Below are positions 52,261 to 61,600 of a stretch of DNA of 64,000 nucleotides, piece by piece. The notes beneath the pieces were generated by a model. The model ran no database searches. It saw nothing but the letters and a program-made list of their open reading frames with translations, and was not told the origin of the DNA. Each line of letters opens with the position of its first letter. The stretch's first letter is position 1. Source of the DNA: Phycisphaerae bacterium (lineage in GTDB: Bacteria; Planctomycetota; Phycisphaerae; UBA1845; PWPN01). The position numbers were made by a program, and so were the translations under genes. Location: positions 1 through 64,000 of the forward strand of contig JAAXZI010000010.1 in assembly GCA_012719955.1 (NCBI GenBank), given 5' to 3'.

Positions 52261-52356
52261 CCGGCCGTTTTACGGGTAAAACGGCCGGTACGGAGCCCGG
52301 CTGCTACAAAAATGCGTGTCCAAAACGGCCGGTACGGAGCCCGGCCGCTACGGAAG
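52261..52356. repeat. GC-rich tandem repeat, site 2, with perfect 12-bp hairpin
   Basis: 52261-52288 is a perfect inverted repeat (CCGGCCGTTTTA / TAAAACGGCCGG) around a CGGG tetraloop. It is followed by two copies of AAAACGGCCGGTACGGAGCC plus CGGCYGCTAC (52278 and 52322). It lies between convergent genes 50729 and 52453, so it might also help end transcription. Confidence 0.75.
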
Positions 52357-52452
52357 ATAACCCACTTTGCGCTGCAGGGAATAAAATCAGCCCCTTCCCG
52401 TGCGGGGAAGCGGGCTGATGCGGATCGAAGGAAAGAGCTTGAAGATTCGACG

Positions 52453-55400
52453 TCACCTTGACTGCGGACGAGCCGCGGCGGCTGGGCGGTTCTCGCCGTT
52501 GTAATACTGCTGGAAAATGCCGAAATCATCCTGGTCTACGTCGCCATCTCCGTCGAGATCCTTGTCTTCACAGACCGGGCTCGAGAGGCTCACCGCCGGT
52601 CCGGCCAAGCAGGCTTCGAGATGGACTAAATCGGACAGGTCCACGTCTCCATCGAAATCGAAGTCGGCCATCACTGCAGGCGCAGAGTATTTGCCGGCCA
52701 GGTACTGCTCAACCTGGACGCGCTCGGCCTCGCTGAGGGCGCGAGTAAACACCAGCACCTCGGCGATGTGTCCGGCGAAGTAGGTGTCGTCGTTGTAACC
52801 GCGCCCCAGGTTACCGATGTTACGATGACCGGCCAGCGTAGGCAACCGCTCGCCCTGGCTGAGCACCAGTTCGCCATCCACATAGAGCCGGTCAGTAGCG
52901 CCGTCTTTGATGGCGGCGGTCCGGGTAAACGCGCTGCCCGCGGAAACCGGGCGGGAGTAGGTCATCTGCGTGCCGGTACCGGTCGTGCCGAACCGCAGGT
53001 GCACTTCCGTCTGAAAGGGAGTGAGATAGACCGTGCCCCAGGGCGTAATTTCGTTCCAGAACAAAGCGGCGCGGGCGGCATGGTGAGGCAACCCAACGGC
53101 CTGGTCCTGGGTATTGGCCGCCACCAGAAACAGGCTCATGCCGGTCAGCCCGTTGATGGGCAGGTCGAAGGTCAGGTAATCGTTGAGGCCATCAAAGCTG
53201 ACTGCCGGGCGACCATTGACCATATCGTTTAACAACAGGGGCCGGCTGGCCGGGTCGGATTGAACGGCGTTCCGGGCATGGCCCGACAGGTCCAGCCACT
53301 GGCTGACGGCGCCGCCGCTTTCGACCACGCCCCCATCGGCCCGCAACCACAATGCCAGACCTTCACCGGGGAAAGGCGGCCCGCTCAGGGTGATGGCCTC
53401 GACAGGCGCCGATGACGCCGACGGATTGTTGGAGGTGTCAACCGCAACCACCCTGTAGGTATACAGGGTTTGCGGCTGCAAGCCGGTATCGAGGAAAGTT
53501 GTGTCGCCCGTCGTTCCCGCCTCAGCGTCATCGCGCAGCACACGGTAATGGCTCACGGCCACGTTATCCATTGAGGGAATCCAGCTCAATTTGATCTGGT
53601 CGGACGCGATGACCACGGCGACCAGACCGGCCGGCACCGTCGGCGGTTCCAGATCTACGTCTGGAGTGGTCACACTGACGGCGGCCGAGGCCGGCGATTC
53701 ATTACCGGCCTGGTCCACGGCGATGACCGTGTAGGTGTACTCGGTCAACGGCGTTAATTCGGTATCTGAAAAGGTGGCATGGGGGGTTGTGCCGGCTTCG
53801 TGTCCGTCTCGAAGCACGCGGTAATAACTCACGGCCACGTTGTCCGTGGCGGCGGTCCACGAAAGATCGATCTGAGTGGGAGACACCGCGATGGCCTGCA
53901 GGTTGCTCGGCGCCGTGGGGGCCTGCTCATCCACGAAATACTTGTCCGCCAGGTACCGCTCGACCTGCTCGCGCTCGGCCTCGCTGAGAGCGCGAGTAAA
54001 CACCAGCACCTCGGCGATGTGTCCGGCGAAGTAGGAGTCATCGTCGTGACCGCGTCCCAGGTTACCGGTGTCACGATGGCCGGCCAGGGTGAGCAACCGC
54101 CCCCCCTGGCTGAGTACCAGGTGGCCATCCACGTAGAGCCGGTCGATGCTACCGTCCTTGATGGCAGCGGTCCGGGTGAAAGCGCTGCCCACGGAAACCG
54201 GACGGGAGTAGGTCATGTGCGTACCGGTGCCGGTCGTGCCGAACCGCAGGTGCACTTTCGTCTGAAAGGGAGCAAGATAGACCGTGCCCCAGGGCTCGGT
54301 TTCGTTCCAGAACAAGGCGGCGCGGGCGGCATGATGAGGCAACCCGACGGCCTGGTCCTGGGTATTGGCCGCCACCAGAAACAAGCTCATGCCGGTCAGC
54401 CCGTTGATGGGCAGGTCAAAGGCCAGGTAATCGTTGAGGCCATCGAAGCTGACCACCGGGTAACCATTGAGGGCCCCCGCGGTCACGGTGGGTTGAGCGA
54501 AGGATGCGGATTGCGTGGCGCGACGATTATTCCCGGACTGATCGGACCACCTGGCCACCGTCGAGCCATTTAAAACCACGCCGGCATCGGCCCGGAGCCA
54601 TAAAGCCAGATCCTGCGTGGGCAGAGGACTGAAGCGGAACGTGTATTGCGAATTGGCCGCGATGGGATTGGCGTTTGCGGACCGATCGGTGATGTTGTTG
54701 ATGGTCAGGGTATAGCCCACCTGTTCCAAGAGTGGGCTGGTGGTCAGGGTGACGCTCATGAAATCATCGTCCAGGACCGCCGCGGTCACCTCAACGCCCT
54801 GGTCGATGACGTAATTGGCGATCGATTCAGCGGTAGCCTGGGTCACGGGTTCGCTGAAGCGGACTTTGACTTGCGTGGGATCGGCCGCGGCACTGGCCGC
54901 GACGAGGACCGGCGGCGACACATCCGGCTCGATCACGAAACTGGCCTGACTCGAACCAACGATCACTCCATCTTTGACTGTCACTGCCCGGACCAGGGTG
55001 CTCTGGTTGATGGTGAACGGGGTTTGGAATTGCGGCGATGCGGCCGTCGGGGGCGTGCCGTCGGTAGTGTAATGGATGGCATGGCCCTCGGCGGCGAACA
55101 GTCCTACGGCCACCTGGCCGGTGTAAGTGCCGCCCCGCGGCACGATCGTGGGAGCCCAACCCTCGTTGATCCATATGTCCATGCGGGGCGCGTTATGGCG
55201 AAATGAATTGCCGACAATATCCAGATCGCCATCGTCATCAATGTCCGCCAGTTGCCCTTCAAGCAATCCCTGGCCGACGTAAACGACCTGTTGGACAAAG
55301 TTTCCGGTTCCATCACCGTACAGGATAAAGATTCGCGCGTGAGGGTCCTCGGGTCCGCTGTCGCCGGATTGCCCCAGTTCGGCGACGAGAATGTCCAAAT

Positions 55401-56367
55401 GGCCGTCGAGATTCACATCGCCAAGCTGGAGGGTGTGGCCCTCCTCCAGGTGCGGCAGGATGGTGCGCGTCTGCCAGCTACCGTCCTGCCATTCGTACAT
55501 ATTCAAGGGCTTCGCCCGGAGTTCAAAGAGGCATACCACCTCAGGCCGCCCCCCGGGGATCAACTGCCCCGCCTTGATCTGGGTATATCCAGCCTCAGGA
55601 TCGATGGGATGGAAAACGAAATTCGTTCCGCCGGTATGCTCAAACCAGCCGCCCCCGGCAACCAGGTCGATCTTGCCATCGAGGTTGATATCGGCGGCAT
55701 CCATCCCTCGGTATTCCAACTTGTTTCCTGGCCAGGAGAAGATAGGGGTCGCAGGCCAGGGACTCGTGTTCTTCGGATCGGCCGGTATCTCGAACAGCAA
55801 CAGTTGGAAACCAGACTGATTCCAGGAAACGTATTCGTCGCTTCCATCACCGTCGAAGTCTCCCCAGATGCTGTCATGGTAGAAGTTCCCCCCGGTGTTG
55901 CGCACGACTCTTCGCGTCCACGGCGTGGTCGGGGAATAGTTCGGATGAGGGTTTTCCCACCAGTAAATGTCGTTTCCAGCGGCGGCCTGGCCAAAGATCA
56001 GGTCGATGTCCCCATCGCCGTCAATATCTTTGAACTTCTCGCCGTGCGACAGGTCCAGGACCTGCGGTTCGATAATGTACTCCTGGAAGCTGGACCCGGA
56101 ACGGCGGTACCAGACCACCGCCGGCCCACTCCAGAGGGTCACGAGATAATCGGTTTGTCCGTCGCCATCCAGATCCACAACCCGCAGGCCGGCCTGGCCG
56201 CTGTTGGCCGGCGGCACAGGCAGTTCTCCGGTATCAGAGCTGATACGTCGCCAGGTAACCGGTGGCCCCTGGGCCGCGCGGGCGGCCGTTCTTTCGCCGT
56301 CCGCCACAAGCACGGATAGCCCTATGACGATCCCCGTCCACCATCCCCTCCTCACACAGACCCTCAT
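52453..56367 (-). CDS. Large secreted VCBS/LamG/FN3 protein with dockerin-like end
   Basis: 1304 residues with a signal peptide. Order: FG-GAP/VCBS repeats (about 50-400; DLDGDGQTDYLVTL, DIDGDGDIDLIFG, DINLDGKIDLVAG), a chitobiase/hexosaminidase C-terminal-type domain (IHYTTDGTPPTAASPQ), a Big-like domain (VRFSEPVTQATAES), LamG domain 1 (about 630-820), two fibronectin type III domains (about 830-1010), LamG domain 2 (about 1040-1220) and a C-terminal EF-hand/dockerin-like pair (DFDFDGDVDLSDLVHLEACL, DGDGDVDQDDFG). All are non-catalytic extracellular binding modules. It ends the exopolysaccharide operon, right after the Wzc-like kinase, so a matrix-associated role is inferred. Confidence 0.85.
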   Translation of the reverse strand: MRVCVRRGWWTGIVIGLSVLVADGERTAARAAQGPPVTWRRISSDTGELPVPPANSGQAGLRVVDLDGDGQTDYLVTLWSGPAVVWYRRSGSSFQEYIIEPQVLDLSHGEKFKDIDGDGDIDLIFGQAAAGNDIYWWENPHPNYSPTTPWTRRVVRNTGGNFYHDSIWGDFDGDGSDEYVSWNQSGFQLLLFEIPADPKNTSPWPATPIFSWPGNKLEYRGMDAADINLDGKIDLVAGGGWFEHTGGTNFVFHPIDPEAGYTQIKAGQLIPGGRPEVVCLFELRAKPLNMYEWQDGSWQTRTILPHLEEGHTLQLGDVNLDGHLDILVAELGQSGDSGPEDPHARIFILYGDGTGNFVQQVVYVGQGLLEGQLADIDDDGDLDIVGNSFRHNAPRMDIWINEGWAPTIVPRGGTYTGQVAVGLFAAEGHAIHYTTDGTPPTAASPQFQTPFTINQSTLVRAVTVKDGVIVGSSQASFVIEPDVSPPVLVAASAAADPTQVKVRFSEPVTQATAESIANYVIDQGVEVTAAVLDDDFMSVTLTTSPLLEQVGYTLTINNITDRSANANPIAANSQYTFRFSPLPTQDLALWLRADAGVVLNGSTVARWSDQSGNNRRATQSASFAQPTVTAGALNGYPVVSFDGLNDYLAFDLPINGLTGMSLFLVAANTQDQAVGLPHHAARAALFWNETEPWGTVYLAPFQTKVHLRFGTTGTGTHMTYSRPVSVGSAFTRTAAIKDGSIDRLYVDGHLVLSQGGRLLTLAGHRDTGNLGRGHDDDSYFAGHIAEVLVFTRALSEAEREQVERYLADKYFVDEQAPTAPSNLQAIAVSPTQIDLSWTAATDNVAVSYYRVLRDGHEAGTTPHATFSDTELTPLTEYTYTVIAVDQAGNESPASAAVSVTTPDVDLEPPTVPAGLVAVVIASDQIKLSWIPSMDNVAVSHYRVLRDDAEAGTTGDTTFLDTGLQPQTLYTYRVVAVDTSNNPSASSAPVEAITLSGPPFPGEGLALWLRADGGVVESGGAVSQWLDLSGHARNAVQSDPASRPLLLNDMVNGRPAVSFDGLNDYLTFDLPINGLTGMSLFLVAANTQDQAVGLPHHAARAALFWNEITPWGTVYLTPFQTEVHLRFGTTGTGTQMTYSRPVSAGSAFTRTAAIKDGATDRLYVDGELVLSQGERLPTLAGHRNIGNLGRGYNDDTYFAGHIAEVLVFTRALSEAERVQVEQYLAGKYSAPAVMADFDFDGDVDLSDLVHLEACLAGPAVSLSSPVCEDKDLDGDGDVDQDDFGIFQQYYNGENRPAAAARPQSR
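52690..53219 (-). repeat. Internal duplicated LamG segment, copy 2 (DNA level)
   Basis: About 530 bases matching 53941-54470 at an offset of 1251 bases, with roughly 90% identity by eye. Encodes LamG domain 2 of the secreted protein. Confidence 0.85.
53941..54470 (-). repeat. Internal duplicated LamG segment, copy 1 (DNA level)
   Basis: Partner of 52690-53219. Both encode MSLFLVAANTQDQAVGLPHH and FAGHIAEVLVFTRALSEAER with few changes, so the duplication is recent or homogenised by gene conversion. Confidence 0.85.
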
Positions 56368-56384
56368 CGTTCACCTCCAGGCAA

Positions 56385-58628
56385 TCACGTTTTCTTGGGA
56401 TTGTCGCGATGCAGCGGGGTGGTAAGCATGTTCCCGCCCAGTTGAATGCAGGGGACTCTTGTATCCGCGGAACCGGCGCTTCTCCCGGTAGCGACGATAT
56501 CCCGGGAGCGGGCGGTACTGTAGAAGGAGTAGGAGTAATAGCTTTCACGAGCAGAGACATTGCAGATCACGGCCCCGAGTATTCTGCCGCCGGCGGCGTT
56601 AATCCGCTGGCAAGCCTGGCGAATGATGCGCAGACTGGAATGACCGGCGAACGAGGACAGGATCACACCATCGACCACCTGCGCCCAAATGACCGCATCC
56701 GCGGCCCCCAGGACCGGTGGTGAATCCACGATCACGTGGTCGTAATGTTCGGCGGCCTCCTTGATAATCCGGGCCGCCCGGCGATAGGTGAGCAGGCCCT
56801 CCGCCGACTGGCCGTTACGACTTCCCAGAAGCACTTCAAGGCCGGATACCGGCGTGGGGGACACGGCATCATCGAACTGGCAATTGCCCAGCAACACATC
56901 GCGCAGCCGGTAAGTCCTTTCGAGGTTGAGCGTCTGACCGATGCGCGGGGCCTGAACGTCGCCGTCAATGACCAGAACCCGGCAGCCGCTCTCCGCGAGT
57001 TGAGCCGCAAGACTGACCGCCAGGCTGGTTTTGCCCTCGGCGGCCTGGCCGCTGGTGATCAGCAGGGAGTGAGGAATCCTGCCGTCGGACGATTGCCCGG
57101 CCAGGGTGGCACAGATGTTGCGATAGCTCTCACGAAAATCGTCCTTGGTAACCCGTCCGCGCCGCAGATCATTCAGCGACGGCACCGACCCCAGCAGGCG
57201 CAGATCAGTCTGCGAGTCCATGTCCTGCGCGTTGTAGAGGCGTCCCTGAAGGATATCGCGCCCGGCGGCGAGGCACAGGCTGAAGCATAATCCTCCCATG
57301 ATGGCCACACAGGTGAACTTCAGGCGCCGATCTCGGATGCCATCGGGAAGAATCTCCGCATCGGTAAGGACCGAAATACGGGCCGGGCGATGCCCTTCCA
57401 GTTCCAGTTGATTCAAGCCCGCCTCAGTCCGCTTCAGCTCTTCATCGCACGAGGCGATTTTGTCCTGCAGGCGTTTGATTTCGAGCGAAACTCTACCAAG
57501 CTGCCTGCCTTCCTTCTCGGCGGCGGCGCGGCTTTCATCAAGGAAGGCGATCCGGCTCTCGACGGCCTTCAACGCTTCCCGGACGCGCTGCTTCTCACCT
57601 TCAAGGATGGCCCGGTGGCGCTCTTCAAGCCTGCGATCCGCCTCCCACCCGGCCCGGGCCCGCTCCTTCTCGAGCAGTGCGTTGAGGCGACGCATCTCCT
57701 CTTCATAGGCCGGGCTGATGCGGGGTTTGACGAGCCATTGAGCGATCTCAGCCATTTTCGCCCGTATTGAGCGGACGACCTCGTCATTTTCGATTTGCTG
57801 TTCCCGCCAATTCAGGTCTTCGGCCGGCATGGTGGTGGGAACCAGGCCTTTCTCCAACTGTTCCAACCGGGCCTGGAGCTGGATGCGCTCGGCCTCAGCC
57901 CGGCCTCTTTCGAGCAGAGCCTCGCTGCCGATGCGGATGGTGCTCTCCCGAAGCGCGTCGTAGATTGCCTCGCTGGAAGAGGCTTCCTCCTGGGCCAGGA
58001 GGTTGATGTCTTCGTTCAAACGCTCCTTCTGCTTCCTGAGCCCTTCCGCATGCTCCTTGAGCACCCGGATGCGGTTTTCCCGCTCGCGGGCCTCGTTGCC
58101 GCCGGCGAAGGCTTCGTAGGATTTGATCACCGCCCGGGCGATCCTGATCGCCGAATCGGGGTCTCGCTGGGTCACGTTGACTCGCAACAGGTTGCTCTTG
58201 GCCACCGGCCCGGCGGTCACGGCCAGGCGCAGCGCAGCCAGGGGGTCCGGACCGTCCAGCAGGGGAAGACCCTTAAGATTCGGATCCGCCAGGGCGGCGT
58301 TCAATACCGGGCTGCTGCAGATAAGCTGGACCTGGGTATTGAAGAAATTCTCGAACCCACTCCCCAGGTTGCCAATGTCCGGATAGAGAATGGGGGTCGG
58401 AAGAGGGTCGATCTTCACGTCCGTGGAGGCGGTATAGGTAGGCGCCTCCAGACGCCACACCAGGATGGAGCCGAGCGTAGCCGTGAAGATCCAGACCAGC
58501 AGCACCATCACCCAATGGCGGCGCGCCGAATTGAGCAGGCGCAGCAGCGGATTGCCCTTCCGATTCTCGACCGGTTCATAGACCGCTGGCGGAAGATACT
58601 CTGATTCTCGCTGAACCAAATCGGACAT
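56385..58628 (-). CDS. Wzc-like polysaccharide co-polymerase and BY-type tyrosine autokinase
   Basis: 747 residues. Wzz-type N-terminal membrane segment (VMVLLVWIFTATLGSILVW, residues 39-57), periplasmic part with long coiled coil (about 175-410), second membrane segment (TCVAIMGGLCFSLCLA, near 445), then the BY-kinase domain: Walker A TSGQAAEGKTS (about 524-534), Walker A' VLVIDGDVQAPR, Walker B HVIVDSPPVLG, and a C-terminal tyrosine cluster (Tyr697, 698, 700, 703 in ESYYSYSFYS). It controls chain length and export of exopolysaccharide through autophosphorylation. It lies between the giant TPR gene and the LamG protein in one operon. Confidence 0.92.
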   Translation of the reverse strand: MSDLVQRESEYLPPAVYEPVENRKGNPLLRLLNSARRHWVMVLLVWIFTATLGSILVWRLEAPTYTASTDVKIDPLPTPILYPDIGNLGSGFENFFNTQVQLICSSPVLNAALADPNLKGLPLLDGPDPLAALRLAVTAGPVAKSNLLRVNVTQRDPDSAIRIARAVIKSYEAFAGGNEARERENRIRVLKEHAEGLRKQKERLNEDINLLAQEEASSSEAIYDALRESTIRIGSEALLERGRAEAERIQLQARLEQLEKGLVPTTMPAEDLNWREQQIENDEVVRSIRAKMAEIAQWLVKPRISPAYEEEMRRLNALLEKERARAGWEADRRLEERHRAILEGEKQRVREALKAVESRIAFLDESRAAAEKEGRQLGRVSLEIKRLQDKIASCDEELKRTEAGLNQLELEGHRPARISVLTDAEILPDGIRDRRLKFTCVAIMGGLCFSLCLAAGRDILQGRLYNAQDMDSQTDLRLLGSVPSLNDLRRGRVTKDDFRESYRNICATLAGQSSDGRIPHSLLITSGQAAEGKTSLAVSLAAQLAESGCRVLVIDGDVQAPRIGQTLNLERTYRLRDVLLGNCQFDDAVSPTPVSGLEVLLGSRNGQSAEGLLTYRRAARIIKEAAEHYDHVIVDSPPVLGAADAVIWAQVVDGVILSSFAGHSSLRIIRQACQRINAAGGRILGAVICNVSARESYYSYSFYSTARSRDIVATGRSAGSADTRVPCIQLGGNMLTTPLHRDNPKKT

Positions 58629-58654
58629 AGTGTCGCCTCGTATGAGAACAGGGG

Positions 58655-61600
58655 TCAGGGCTGCAAAGTAGTGGTCAACTGTGTGAGAAGGCTGCGAGCT
58701 TCCTGCCGGTCAGCCTCGGAGAGTTGCCGTTCCAGATCCCGGCTGCGCAGCAGCTTCTCAAGTTGCTTGCGGCTCTCCTGCGATTCCAGTTTCGCCAGAG
58801 TTCGCCCCAGGTGAAAACTGGCGGACGCCCTTGTGGACCGGGACAGCCCCTCCTGGGCCAGGCATTTCTGGAGCGCCTCGCGCGATTCCTCGTAACGTCC
58901 CAGCCGATATTGGAGAACTCCCCAGGTATCCAGGACATGGGGATTGTCCGGGGCGATGGACAGCGCCTTCCTGCCCCACTCCAACGCTGCGGCCGGATCG
59001 TTCATCCCCTCACACACGATCCATGTCCAGTTATTCAGAATCACCGGGTTGGCCGGGTCCATGGTCAGGGCCTGCTGGTACGCGGCCCGGGTCTGCTCCA
59101 GGTCGCCGGCCGCAAAGTATGCAGCGCCCAGTTCATGACGAAGGGTTGCATCTTCAGGGTGCTCCTCGGCCAGTTGCCGGAAGAGCTGAATGCTCTTTTG
59201 CTGTTCTGTGGTCCGACCGGAGCCCGCCAGGGCCCGGGCGATCAAGCGCAGGGCCTGCGCGTCTGACGGGCGGCGCCCCTGATAGTCGTTCGCCAGATCT
59301 GCCAAGGCCTCCCAGTGCCCCTGAGCCTGGTGCCAGAGAATTCGCGCCCGCACCACCGCCTCGCTCTCCGGCATCTGGCGCTGCGCCTGCTGGATGAGCG
59401 TTTCCGCGGCCTTGAAATCCCCGGCCTGAATATGCAGGTGCGCCAGGGCCAGGCGTACGGCGGTCAACGGGCCGGCATCAGGCTGCGACAGAGTCTTTTC
59501 GAGCACCTGGATGGCCCGCTTGGCGTTTCCCGAACTGGCCAGCGCATCGGCCAGGAGCACGGCGGCCTTTTCGTGGCCCGGTTGAATCTCCAGCGCCTGC
59601 CGGGCCGAAACGGCCGCCAGCTCAGGACTTCTCGTGATCAGGAGCTGACATCGCAGAAGCAGCAGTTCGACATCCCTGGGATTGGCGTCGAGTCCCTTCT
59701 CGACCCGCTCCCGGGCGCGATCAAGCTGGCCTCGGGAGACAGCGGCCTGGGCATAGCCTCGCCAGGCTTCCGGGGAGCCCGGGTGCATTTGAACGATGGT
59801 TTCAAACTCTTTCTCGGCTTCCTGCGGACGGGTTCGGGCCAGGTAGTCGGCGCGCATCAGCAGTAGCGTGAGATCTCCCGGCTGTTCGGCCAGCAGATCG
59901 TTTACCATGCGCAAGCCTTCCGCCGCCTCCGGCTTGGCAGGATCCGCCAGCAACATCCCGGCCAGATCCCGGCGCAGGGCATAAGACTGAGGCACTTTCG
60001 CGAGCCCTTCCCGCCAGCTTTCCAGGGCCCGGGCCACCTGCTGCTGCCGGGCATAAAGCCGCCCCAGGGCCAGAAAGCCATTTTCGGTCGCCCCTTCCAT
60101 TGCCGCCATCGCACGCAGATCGCCGGCCGCCCGGTCCAAGTTGCCCCGGGCCTCATGGACCCAGGATCGCAATTGCAGCAGGTCAGGGTGCGACTGCCTG
60201 GCTATCGCCTCATCGCACAACCGCAAGGCGGCATCGTGTTCCTTCTTGTGAAGATGAAGCTGGACCCGGGCGCTGAGGACCTGCGGAGCATCGGGCGCAA
60301 TCCGCATCGCCTCGCCCAGCAGCCGTTCGGCCTCATCAATCTGGTCAGACTGCAACTTCAACGCACAAAGCTGCAGCCGGGCGGCGAAGTCCTCGGGATT
60401 GGCCTTAATGCGTTTCTCCAGCAACTGGTCTGCACGGTCGGTTTGTCCCTGGGCCAGAGCCAGCGACAGATGGTACGTACCCAGGGAAGGCTCGTCTGCG
60501 GGTAACACCCTCAGCACACGCTCCATAACCTGCCAGCGTTGAGCCTCTTGCGCGAGGGCGAGCAGGCGATGGGCAACGACCATGTTCCTGTTGTTGACCG
60601 TCAGGAATCGCTCGTAAGCAGCCAGTGCTCTTTCGGTTTCACCCGCCTTCTCATAGAGCGCTCCCAGGGCAATCACCGGGGCATCCCAGTCGGAGGCTTC
60701 AGACATGCACTCGCTCAGCAGCGATTCAATGTCCTTTCGGTGGTCGGCCCAATCCTGGCCTTCAAGCCACACCACCGCCTGCCAGTACTGCGTATTCAGG
60801 CCTTTTTCGCCTTCGATTCGCCGGATCGCATCAACAACCTTCTGGCGGGACAGGCGCCCTTCCCCGGCCGGCGACAATTGAAGCAGCAAGAGGCAGGCGG
60901 CAAGACATTGGGGATCATCCTGGATGGTCTGGCCCAACACCTCACGGGCTTCCTCCGGCCGCTGGTGGCGGATCAGCAGTCGAGCCAGTTCCAGCCGGGC
61001 AGCCGATCGGGCGGAGCCGGAAGACTCGGCCACCGTTTCCTGCAAAATCCGGCGAGCGGTTGCCAGATCGCCAGCGGCGGCATGTAAACCGGCAAGTCGC
61101 GAGCGCAGGTCCGGCACGGCCGATCGATCAGCCGATTCGAGGGCGGATTGACATGCCGCGATGGCCTTTTCGAACCGGCCCGCATCGGCATACAACTCGA
61201 TGCGGGCGACGGCGATGGCCTGTCGGCCTTCAGCAGAGGCGGGCGCCACGTTCAGAAGAGTCTCGGCCCGATTGAGATCGCCCTGCCAGCCGGCGAGGCG
61301 TGCCTGGAGGCTCCTCAAGGGGAGTGGCTGGTCAACCTGGCCGGCCAGCGTCTCCAGTTCGGCCTGGTGCTTTTGCAGGGTGGCCATGCCTTCGGGGCCC
61401 TGTCGGCGGGCCACCTGGCTTTCGAATTCCACGCGGGCCAAACGAGCCCGGTACGCCAAATCGGGGTCAGCAAGACGCAGTTCCAGATTGCGCACCACCT
61501 CCAGGGCCTCATCCCAGCGCTCCAACCGGCCACAGAGCCGGGCGAGTTCAAGCTGTACCGTGGCGGCGGCATTGACGCGTCCCGCCCTCCTTTCGAGCCG

